Source of the DNA: JBKHYJ01 sp046565505
GTDB lineage: Bacteria; Acidobacteriota; Blastocatellia; UBA7656
Direction of reading: 5' to 3'
Length of the DNA stretch: 64,000 nucleotides
NCBI GenBank assembly: GCA_046565505.1
Contig: JBKHYJ010000043.1
Location: forward strand, 1-64,000
This document shows, in pieces, positions 57,473 to 64,000 of this stretch (position 1 is its first letter; the number at the start of each line of letters is the position of its first letter). The translations under genes were made by a program, and so were the position numbers. A model generated the notes under the pieces. It saw only the letters and a list, made by a program, of their open reading frames with translations. It was not told the origin of the DNA and made no database searches.

Positions 57473-58882
57473 TCAGCCCTGGGATTTGCTGTAAGCAGCG
57501 TCCAAAATCTCGACCGGGTGAATCACGTCTACATCAAGCCCGCGCATTAAGGCCCCCGCGCCTATCTGCATAATACATCCAGGGTTTGCGGTCGCGACAG
57601 TGTCGGCGCGGCTTTCTTTGATGCTCTCTATCTTATCATCGAGGATCGAGCCGCTCAGCTCAGGGTGTTGCAGATTATAAATGCCCGCCCCCCCGCAACA
57701 GCTATCAAACCCTCTGAGCGGCACGAGCGAAATACCGGGTATAGCCTTCAGCACCTCGACCGGAGCCTGTGCGATCCGCTGCGCATGAATCAAATGGCAC
57801 GGCGCGTCATAAGCCACGCGGCGGGCGACCGCGCCTTGCGGCGGGACGATCCCGTTCTCAGTCAAAAACTCCGAAACGTCTCTGACCCTGGAGCTGAAAT
57901 CGCGGGCGCGGTCGGCGAATTGAGGGTCGTCGCACAGCAGCACGGCGTACTCCTTCATCGCGGCGCCGCACCCGGCGGCGTTGACGATTATTCGGTCGCA
58001 GCCACTCGCAAGGAAAGCGTCTATGTTTCTCCTCGCGAGATGCTTCGCCGTTTCAACCTGCCCGGCATGCGCGTGCAGCGCGCCGCAGCACGCCTGGCCG
58101 TCGGCCTCTACCATCTCACAGCCATTGTGCGTCAACACTCGCTCGGTCGCCCTGTTAGTCTTCCCGAAAAGCCCTTCCATCACGCACCCGCGCAGCAGAG
58201 AAACGCGAATCGGCCGGGTCGATCCGCCCATGCCATTTGAGCCTGAATCAGCGCGCCCGGCCTCGCGCGCGCCTTGATTCGCGCCCGATTTCGCGAGCGG
58301 CGAACGAGTCGAAAGCAACAGGGCAAGTGCGAACCTGAGCCTTCCGCCGACAAGCCTGGTATCGAACGCGAGGCGGGCGAGCCCGCTGTCTCTTAGCCAG
58401 CGGGTCATAGTCATCACCGCCCGCAAGACGTTAGGGCGCGGGAAAACATGATTTAGGAAGAGGCGCAAGGCGAACTCGGCGAAAGAGCCGCGCGCCGATC
58501 TGGCTTCGGCCACTTCTACGCGCGCGGCTTCCAGCAGGTGACCGTAAGGCACGCTCGAAGGGCAGGCGGATTCACACGCGCGGCACCCGAGGCATTGATC
58601 GATGTGGGAGATGAACGAATCGCCGACGCCGAGCCTTCCCTCCGCGACCGCGCGCATCAGGTAAACACGCCCGCGCGGCGAGTCGTTCTCGTCGCCGAGC
58701 TGCCTGTAAGTCGGGCAAGAAGGCAAACACAAACCGCAATGTACACAGGTGAGCAACCGCTCGCTGTTCTCTTCCAGCAGAGAGGTAAATCTCGCTCGGG
58801 CCTCGGATTTTTCTATCGTGGTTACCATTTCAAAAGCGGCCGCGAATTTGAAAGCAGCACCGCCCTCATCACTCGCCGGCAC
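57473..58882 (-). CDS. glcF: Glycolate oxidase iron-sulfur subunit
   Basis: GlcF of up to 469 residues. Two [4Fe-4S] motifs, TCVHCGLCLPSCPTYR and CLGCRACESACPSSVPYG, lie in the first third. Two CCG domains follow: GQACCGALHAHAG, and APCHLIHAQR with FDSCCGGAGIYNL. It passes electrons from the GlcD/GlcE flavoproteins to the respiratory chain. Start options are GTG at 58882, 10 bases after the glcE stop, and ATG at 58828; neither has a clear ribosome-binding site and the first is favoured by coupling. The junction contains the short repeat gtgatgag. A hydrophobic segment is not obvious, so the subunit is peripheral. Confidence 0.93.
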   Translation of the reverse strand: MPASDEGGAAFKFAAAFEMVTTIEKSEARARFTSLLEENSERLLTCVHCGLCLPSCPTYRQLGDENDSPRGRVYLMRAVAEGRLGVGDSFISHIDQCLGCRACESACPSSVPYGHLLEAARVEVAEARSARGSFAEFALRLFLNHVFPRPNVLRAVMTMTRWLRDSGLARLAFDTRLVGGRLRFALALLLSTRSPLAKSGANQGAREAGRADSGSNGMGGSTRPIRVSLLRGCVMEGLFGKTNRATERVLTHNGCEMVEADGQACCGALHAHAGQVETAKHLARRNIDAFLASGCDRIIVNAAGCGAAMKEYAVLLCDDPQFADRARDFSSRVRDVSEFLTENGIVPPQGAVARRVAYDAPCHLIHAQRIAQAPVEVLKAIPGISLVPLRGFDSCCGGAGIYNLQHPELSGSILDDKIESIKESRADTVATANPGCIMQIGAGALMRGLDVDVIHPVEILDAAYSKSQG

Positions 58883-58892
58883 TCATCACTCA

Positions 58893-60179
58893 TCATATCC
58901 CCGCGACAAAGCGGCCCGGGTTCAACAGCGATTGCGGATCGAACTTTTCTTTAGTCGCTCGCATGAGGGCCCCCGTCGCCCCGACCTCGCCCCAGGCCCC
59001 CGCCCGCTGGCGTACCGCCGTCGCGGCGCGCTCTACGAATAGAGTGCCGCCGGCCGCCTCGGCGTCGCCGCGAAGTTGACGGATTAAATTGATCGCGGAT
59101 TCATCCCCGGCGTCAAATGCAATTCTAATTATACCAGCCGCGAGGTCTGCCGTCGCAACGCAGCCGGGAATGGCCTCCAAGAATTTTTGGTAGAGCGCCG
59201 GGGCTTCCGACAGCAGCACGCTCGCCCTGCATGCGTTGCCGCCTCGCAGGTCCAGGTCGGCCACCACCTTCCACACGCTCTCCGCTGTCGCCTTATCCAG
59301 CGTCGCAAGCTCCTGCCCGGATTCGATTGACCTGGCGACCCAGGCCGTCTGATGTTTGACCGCCGCTTCGCTTTCCGCGAAGCGGATCAGTAAAGCGTCA
59401 TTGCCGGCGCGTGCGCCGGGCAAACCTGTCCCCAGCCGGCTGGTCAGAAAGATAGACGCCGGCTGCAACTCGGACGTGAGAGCTTTCCCCGCGAGCCGTA
59501 CGAGCGACTCTCTGCCGGTGGCGGTGATCATCAGTGTGACGACGCATTCCGGCAGCGGCCGCAGCTTGAAGGTCAACTCCGTCAACGTCGCGAGCGTGCC
59601 GAAGCTGCCGACGTAGAGCTTGTTCATATCATAGCCCGCGACATTCTTGACCACCCGGCCGCCCGACCTGCTCTGCGTGCCATCGACGTGTGCCAGCTTC
59701 AAACCTATGATGTAATCGCGCGGCGTGCCGAATCCGCCCCTGAGCGCGCCGCTAGAGCCGCATGCCGCAATCGCTCCTAGCGAGGCGGCGGCATATCCCG
59801 GAGGGTCAAGCGGCAGCCATTGCCCCGCGCTTTTCGCGGCGCTGTTGAGCTCACCGAGCGCAATGCCCGCCTCGACGGTCACGGTGAGATCGGGCGGCGA
59901 GTACTCGACGATGCGACTCATTCGCTCCAGGCTCAAAACGACATCGACGCGCCTGACGGGGTTGCCGCACTCAAGCCATGTCATGAGCCCCGCCGGAACG
60001 ACCGCGGCGCCGAATTTTGAGCAGACCCCCAGGCACCGGGCCACTTCATCAGCCGAGCCGGGCTTTGCGATCAGCGCAGGCGCGAGGTCATCTAGCCTCA
60101 GCGCGGGCTCAAGCGTGACGTGCTCACCGCCGACTACTGATTGAATTGATCGGGATAACTCTTTCCTTCTTTCTAGCAT
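58893..60179 (-). CDS. glcE: Glycolate oxidase FAD-binding subunit
   Basis: FAD_binding_4-type protein of 428 residues. The FAD-domain pattern includes VPAGLMTWLECGNPVRRVDV, DLTVTVEAGIALGELNSAAK, WLPLDPPGYAAASLGAIAAC and GGRVVKNVAGYDMNKLYVGS, the typical GlcE stretch. The C-terminal half is shorter than in GlcD and ends QSLLNPGRFVAGI. It pairs with GlcD and GlcF to oxidise glycolate, or related 2-hydroxyacids such as D-lactate, to the 2-oxoacid. Its ATG overlaps the stop of the FHA-DUF309 gene by one base (TAATG), which implies translational coupling. Confidence 0.92.
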   Translation of the reverse strand: MLERRKELSRSIQSVVGGEHVTLEPALRLDDLAPALIAKPGSADEVARCLGVCSKFGAAVVPAGLMTWLECGNPVRRVDVVLSLERMSRIVEYSPPDLTVTVEAGIALGELNSAAKSAGQWLPLDPPGYAAASLGAIAACGSSGALRGGFGTPRDYIIGLKLAHVDGTQSRSGGRVVKNVAGYDMNKLYVGSFGTLATLTELTFKLRPLPECVVTLMITATGRESLVRLAGKALTSELQPASIFLTSRLGTGLPGARAGNDALLIRFAESEAAVKHQTAWVARSIESGQELATLDKATAESVWKVVADLDLRGGNACRASVLLSEAPALYQKFLEAIPGCVATADLAAGIIRIAFDAGDESAINLIRQLRGDAEAAGGTLFVERAATAVRQRAGAWGEVGATGALMRATKEKFDPQSLLNPGRFVAGI

Positions 60180-60964
60180 TAAGAGTTCCGAGGAATGTAA
60201 TCGCCGTCATCACCGCCGAGAAGGCGAATGGTTGGCCTCGGCTTGCTTGCGGGGATGGGGTGCTCGATTTCCTGCTCGGTAAGCTCCGCGAAAAAACCCC
60301 TGAACTGCCGAGAGAAATCGGCCAGGTCAAGTGACATGTAGAAAGAGGGCAGCCGCTGGAGCTTTTCGACCACGTTCTTGTACAATCCGCGCGCGCCGCG
60401 GTAGTTGTCCCGCTCGTAATGGTGCAGCCCGACGGCCGCCTGTATTAACATTTGATAAAATAGCTTCATGTCGCCCGTCGAGCGCAGCCATATTTCTTCC
60501 CAGATCTCATGTGCGTCAAAGTAATTTCGCGCGTTGAAGTAATCAATCCCCTTCAGGTATTCAGGGGCGTAGATACGCTCGTGATCCCTGTCATAAGCTG
60601 GCGGCCCATCCCGCACGGGCGATTGGCCGGGGCGCGTGGCTTGCACGTCGAGAGGCGGGGCGGTCTGGCCGCGCTCATCCGCGGCCTTGAAAATCAAAGC
60701 GAAAGGCCCCGCCTGAATCTTGTCCCCGTCTCTCAATTCGACCCACGACACGCGCTTCGCGTTGACGGACGTGCCATTCTCTCCGCCCTGGTCCACCAGA
60801 AAGAATTTTTCGCCCGTCCGCTCGATGAAAAAATGCTCGCGCGAGACTGTCGGGTGGATGATCACGCCATCACAGGTCTGCTGCCGCCCGAAGGTCGTCT
60901 TGGTCTTGTTCAACTCGACCCTCTGGCCGGCGCGCGGGCCTGAATCATACTCGATGAAAGCCAT
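60179..60964 (-). CDS. FHA domain - DUF309 fusion protein
   Basis: A 261-residue cytoplasmic protein. Residues about 5-95 form a forkhead-associated domain: TTFGRQQTCDGVIIHPTVSR with the phosphopeptide-binding Gly-Arg and Ser-Arg-xx-His, then DQGGENGTSVNAKRV with the Asn-Gly-Thr loop. A polar linker leads to DUF309 (about 128-205), GIDYFNARNYFDAHEIWEEI and YQMLIQAAVGLHHYERDN, whose His-xxx-Trp-Glu-Glu pattern is characteristic. FHA domains read phosphothreonine, so Ser/Thr kinase control is implied. It sits between glcD and glcE, overlapping glcE by one base. The role is unknown; an assembly or regulatory factor for glycolate oxidase is an inference. Confidence 0.88.
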   Translation of the reverse strand: MAFIEYDSGPRAGQRVELNKTKTTFGRQQTCDGVIIHPTVSREHFFIERTGEKFFLVDQGGENGTSVNAKRVSWVELRDGDKIQAGPFALIFKAADERGQTAPPLDVQATRPGQSPVRDGPPAYDRDHERIYAPEYLKGIDYFNARNYFDAHEIWEEIWLRSTGDMKLFYQMLIQAAVGLHHYERDNYRGARGLYKNVVEKLQRLPSFYMSLDLADFSRQFRGFFAELTEQEIEHPIPASKPRPTIRLLGGDDGDYIPRNS

Positions 60965-60981
60965 ACAGATTTTGGGGTTCA

Positions 60982-61073
60982 GATTTCGGATTTAAACCGG
61001 CGCGCGGCCCTCGCGGGTCAGCTCTGACATGACGCGGTCGGGCAGGCCCGCGCCGGTTCACGAGTCCGAAATC
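60982..61073. repeat. Nested inverted repeats at the glcD end / FHA gene start
   Basis: gatttcgga (60982-60990) pairs with tccgaaatc (61065-61073), and inside it aaccggcgcg (60995-61004) pairs with cgcgccggtt (61049-61058). The right arms run into the last codons of glcD. The A/T-rich outer unit resembles the ggatttt repeat at 2922-3047. On the minus strand no U-run follows, so read-through into the FHA gene is likely. Confidence 0.6.
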
Positions 61074-62572
61074 CGAGGCTGCCTTTCGCTCGCCCCGTGG
61101 GGCGTGAGCAGTTTGTGCTTGAAGTCTTCCATGCCGAACCCGCAATAGCGGCAGGTCTTTGTCGACGGAATGACCTTGCCGGGGTTGCAAAGGCCCGAAG
61201 GGTTGAACACGTCGCGGACCGCGAACATCCTGTCGAGGTCGCCCTCCGAAAAGATCAGCCGCATCGACTCTATCTTGTCCATCCCGACGCCGTGCTCGCC
61301 TGTTATCGACCCGCCTACGCCGACGCACAGCCGCATTATCTCTTTCGACGCGCCCTCCACCCTGCGGACCTGGTCGGGGTCGCGCCCATCGTAGCTGATG
61401 TTAGGGTGAAGATTGCCGTCGCCCGCATGAAAAACGTTCGCCACTTTAATGTCGTACCGGCGGGCGATGCTGTAAATCTCGTCGAGCACCTCCGGGAGCC
61501 GCGAGCGGGGGATGACGGCGTCCTGAACCATCAAGTCCGTCGCGAGCCTCCCGGCCGCGCCGAATGCCCGCTTGCGGGCGGCCCACAGCTTTTGCCGCTC
61601 GGCCTCGTCGGTCGCCACGCGCACGGCCCTGGCGTTGTTGCGCAGGCAGATGGCCGCCGCGCGCCCGGCCGTCTGTTCGAGCCCGGCGCTGAGCCCATCG
61701 ACCTCGATAATCAGCAGCGCGGCCACGTCGGTCGGGAACCCGCCCGCGAAGATTGATCCCTCAATCACCTTGATGATCGCGCCATCCAGCATCTCCAGCG
61801 CGGCAGGTAGAATCCCCGCCGCTATGATTTCCGATACGCTGCGGCTCGCGTCGGTCACCGTCATGAACTCCGCGAGCAGCGTCTTGATTGATTGCGGCAG
61901 CCGCGTGAGCTTCAACGTCGCTTTCGTCGCGATGCCGAACGTCCCTTCGGAGCCGACGAACACGCCGAGCAAATCATAGCCGGGCGCGTCTACGCCCCCG
62001 CCGCCCAGCGTCACGATTTCACCCGTGGGCAGCACCACTTCCGCCGCCAGGACATGGTTGACCGTCATCCCGTATTTGAGGCAGTGCGGGCCGCCGGAGT
62101 TCTCGGCCACGTTCCCGCCGATCGTGCACGCCATCTGGCTGGAAGGGTCAGGCGCGTAGTGGAACCCATGCGGCGCGGTGGCCTGCGAAAGATGAACGTT
62201 GATCACGCCCGTCTCGACCACAGCCAGCCGGTTGTCGTAATCAAGCTTGAGTATTCGGTTGAGCCGCGCTAGCTCGAAGATCACCGCGCCCCCCAGCGAG
62301 AGCGCGCCGCCCGAAAGCCCCGTGCCGGCTCCCCGCGGCGCGAACGGTATGCGCTCGGCGGCGAGGATTTTCACCGTGGCGGCGATCTCTTCTGCGTTGC
62401 GCGGGATGACGACCGCGGAAGGCAGGTGTTTGTGAATGGTCAGCGCGTCCGACTCGTACACCAGAAGCTCGTCACGCCCGGTCAAGACCGCGCGCTCGCC
62501 GAGCGCGGCTTTTAGTCTGTCTTCGACCGGCCTGGGTAAACTGTATGGCCGTTCAACCTGAGACGAAGGCAT
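61058..62572 (-). CDS. glcD: Glycolate oxidase FAD-linked subunit
   Basis: GlcD/D-lactate dehydrogenase-type flavoprotein of 504 residues. The FAD domain (about 55-235) has VIPRNAEEIAATVKILA, PFAPRGAGTGLSGGALSLGG and GNVAENSGGPHCLKYGMTVN. The cap domain ends with the conserved VFHAGDGNLHPNISYD and GVGGSITGEHGVGMDKIESM, carrying the His residues of the active site. The last residues, ERQPRISDS, are encoded within an inverted repeat and look non-conserved. The ATG at 62572 lacks a strong ribosome-binding site. It is the first gene of the glc unit, 97 bp after the MoeB-like gene. Confidence 0.95.
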   Translation of the reverse strand: MPSSQVERPYSLPRPVEDRLKAALGERAVLTGRDELLVYESDALTIHKHLPSAVVIPRNAEEIAATVKILAAERIPFAPRGAGTGLSGGALSLGGAVIFELARLNRILKLDYDNRLAVVETGVINVHLSQATAPHGFHYAPDPSSQMACTIGGNVAENSGGPHCLKYGMTVNHVLAAEVVLPTGEIVTLGGGGVDAPGYDLLGVFVGSEGTFGIATKATLKLTRLPQSIKTLLAEFMTVTDASRSVSEIIAAGILPAALEMLDGAIIKVIEGSIFAGGFPTDVAALLIIEVDGLSAGLEQTAGRAAAICLRNNARAVRVATDEAERQKLWAARKRAFGAAGRLATDLMVQDAVIPRSRLPEVLDEIYSIARRYDIKVANVFHAGDGNLHPNISYDGRDPDQVRRVEGASKEIMRLCVGVGGSITGEHGVGMDKIESMRLIFSEGDLDRMFAVRDVFNPSGLCNPGKVIPSTKTCRYCGFGMEDFKHKLLTPHGASERQPRISDS

Positions 62573-62589
62573 CTTTTGAAGGGTGGGGC

Positions 62590-62663
62590 GTGAGGGGTGA
62601 GTCAGAAGGCGAGAGTTTTAAACCCCGAGTCAGGGGTCTCGGCCCTCCCTACTCGCCCCTCAC
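62590..62663. repeat. Inverted repeat between the MoeB-type gene and glcD
   Basis: gtgaggggtgagt (62590-62602) and actcgcccctcac (62651-62663) match at 12 of 13 positions and enclose a second hairpin, accccgagtcaggggt (62622-62637). On the minus strand it lies right after the MoeB-type stop codon and before glcD, without a U-run. It could attenuate transcription from the upstream gene. Confidence 0.5.
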
Positions 62664-62669
62664 ATTTTA

Positions 62670-64000
62670 TTAATACTTCGGCACAGTGGGGTCCACGTCG
62701 TCGGACCATCGCAGTATTCCGCCGACCAAGTTCTTGACCTTCCTGTACCCTGCCTGCTTCATAAACTCGACCGCCTGCCCGCTGCGAACCCCGCTGCGGC
62801 AATGTACGATTATCTCGTCCGCGCTCGACAGCTCGTGCAGCCGCTCGGGCAAGGTCGCGCGCGGTATCAGCTTCGCCCCCGGTATGCGGCATATGGCGTA
62901 CTCTTCCGGCTCGCGCACATCGACGAGCACGAACTCGTCGCCTCTGTCCATCTTGGACTTCAGTTCGGCCGGCGTGATCTCGAACTCCGACCCGACGCTT
63001 ACCTCCGGCTGTAGATTCACCCCGCAAAATTCCTGGTAGTCGATCAGCTCATGTATGGTCGGGTTCTCGCCGCAGATCGGGCACTCGGGATTCTTGCGCA
63101 GCTTCAGCTCGCGGAACTTCATCTTGAGGGCGTCGAACAGCATCAGACGCCCGATCAGCGAATCGCCCTTGCCGAGTATGAGCTTCACGGTCTCTATGGC
63201 CTGGATCACGCCGATAACGCCGGGCAGCACGCCGAGCACGCCGCCTTCCGCGCAGCTCGGCACGAGGCCGGGCGGCGGCGGCTCCGGGTAAAGGCAGCGG
63301 TAGCACGGGCCTTCCTTCGCGTAAAAGACCGTCGCCTGCCCCTCGAATCTAAAGATAGAGCCGTAGACGTTCGGCTTGCCGAGCAGCACGCATGCGTCGT
63401 TGACGAGGTAGCGCGTCGGGAAGTTGTCCGTCCCATCGACGATGATGTCGTATGGCTCGAACAGCCCCATCGCGTTGTCCGACGTTAAGGCCGTCTCGTG
63501 CGTGTCTACCTGAACGTAAGGGTTAATCTCCGCGATGCGCTCTTTGGCCGAATCGAGTTTCGGGCGGCCCACGTTCGCCGTCGAATGAATAATCTGCCGC
63601 TGCAAATTTGTGAAATCCACCACGTCGAAATCCACGATCCCGAGGCGGCCCACGCCGGCCGCCGCCAGGTAGAGCGCCAGCGGCGACCCGAGCCCGCCCG
63701 CCCCTATGCAAAGCACCTTCGCGGCCTTGAGCTTCTTCTGCCCCTCGAGCGCCACCTCCGGCATTATCAAGTGGCGGCTGTACCTCAGTATCTCGTCGCG
63801 ATCCAGCTCGACCTCGCGCGCCGCGTCTTCGACGACCGTTATGCCGCCCGCGATTGATGGCACTATGCTGATGCTGTCGCCGTCCTTGACGCGCGTCGCG
63901 CCCTTCTCGGCGTAACGGATGTCTTCGTCGTTGACGTATATGTTCACGAAGTGGCGGAGCAGCCCCTCCTCGTTATAAAGATGTTTCTTGAGGTCGGGGT
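62670..64000 (-). CDS. MoaD/ThiS - MoeB/ThiF - rhodanese fusion (partial, runs off the right edge)
   Basis: Open to the window edge; the frame is intact across 64000, so the 5' end lies outside. The visible N-terminal part, LLRHFVNIYVNDEDIRYAEK then DSISIVPSIAGG, is the second half of a MoaD/ThiS ubiquitin-like domain with its di-glycine, which is internal here. It is followed by the E1-like domain: VLCIGAGGLGSPLALYLAAA (ATP), FDVVDFTNLQRQIIHS, the zinc pairs CYRC and CPICGENP, and VPSCAEGGVLG. A C-terminal rhodanese domain has the active-site loop HCRSGVRSGQ. The MoeZ/MOCS3 layout plus a fused carrier suggests sulfur transfer for molybdopterin, thiamin, cysteine or similar. Confidence 0.92.
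   Translation of the reverse strand, partial: PDLKKHLYNEEGLLRHFVNIYVNDEDIRYAEKGATRVKDGDSISIVPSIAGGITVVEDAAREVELDRDEILRYSRHLIMPEVALEGQKKLKAAKVLCIGAGGLGSPLALYLAAAGVGRLGIVDFDVVDFTNLQRQIIHSTANVGRPKLDSAKERIAEINPYVQVDTHETALTSDNAMGLFEPYDIIVDGTDNFPTRYLVNDACVLLGKPNVYGSIFRFEGQATVFYAKEGPCYRCLYPEPPPPGLVPSCAEGGVLGVLPGVIGVIQAIETVKLILGKGDSLIGRLMLFDALKMKFRELKLRKNPECPICGENPTIHELIDYQEFCGVNLQPEVSVGSEFEITPAELKSKMDRGDEFVLVDVREPEEYAICRIPGAKLIPRATLPERLHELSSADEIIVHCRSGVRSGQAVEFMKQAGYRKVKNLVGGILRWSDDVDPTVPKY

Noticed and set aside
57473..64000. A single operon running from the MoeB fusion through glcF
   Set aside because: All genes share a strand, but the inverted repeat at 62590-62663 and the unrelated functions argue for a separate glc unit; not decided without transcript data.

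Overview
The window is a GC-rich bacterial chromosome segment, most likely from an Acidobacteriota species. The main taxonomic evidence is two tandem ~815-residue permeases with the duplicated MacB/FtsX layout of the ADOP family (acidobacterial duplicated orphan permeases). An Hfq-like Sm protein with the N-terminal and acidic C-terminal extensions seen in that phylum agrees. I see no rRNA, tRNA, CRISPR array, insertion sequence or prophage. The content is mostly chromosomal housekeeping and metabolism, densely packed on both strands. The organism assignment is inference; no marker gene was compared.

Layout. 1-5.5 kb: end of a MacB/LolD-type ATPase followed by two ADOP permeases. 5.6-8 kb: secreted metallophosphoesterase with a fibronectin III domain, and a histone-deacetylase-fold amidohydrolase. 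8-13 kb (minus): NDP-sugar epimerase coupled to a NodU-type carbamoyltransferase, then a PotB-like permease and PotA-like ATPase without PotC or PotD. 13-17 kb: NAD-dependent DNA ligase with an MBL-fold nuclease just upstream, an ArsC-family protein and a 62-residue protein. 17-21 kb: WlbA/WlbB-like UDP-sugar dehydrogenase and acetyltransferase, a zinc-ribbon membrane protein, an S41 peptidase. 21.6-28.4 kb (plus): KorA-KorB 2-oxoacid:ferredoxin oxidoreductase, a secreted Asp-box propeller protein, and SucC. Kor and SucC together suggest a ferredoxin-linked step from 2-oxoglutarate to succinate.

28.4-36.6 kb: three exported proteins of unknown role (one with TPRs), RecO, LarE, a Tam-like methyltransferase and a crotonase-family protein. 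36.7-40.1 kb (minus): LemA, a long HflX GTPase whose N-terminus carries a JAMM-like motif, and a SLOG/LSDAT-like protein. 40.7-43.4 kb (plus): the Hfq-like gene behind a long leader, then PdxA overlapping a TolB-like propeller. 43.5-45.9 kb: a compact quinone-stress unit (two reductases divergent from an HxlR regulator). 45.9-50.8 kb: HolB, SpoIIM-family, DUF58, NUDIX and MoxR.

51-57.4 kb: phosphohexomutase behind a promoter with an A11 spacer tract, an FtsB/DivIC-like protein overlapping it, a lone response regulator, a PilZ protein, PilT, a Tat-exported DUF4159 protein and a small exported protein. 57.5-62.6 kb (minus): a glycolate oxidase operon glcD - (FHA+DUF309) - glcE - glcF. 62.7-64 kb: a MoaD/ThiS - MoeB/ThiF - rhodanese fusion running off the right edge. 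The most unusual observations are the FHA-DUF309 protein inside the glycolate oxidase operon, the internal di-glycine of the ubiquitin-like/E1 fusion, the JAMM-like front end of HflX, the SLOG protein, and the A11 promoter spacer.
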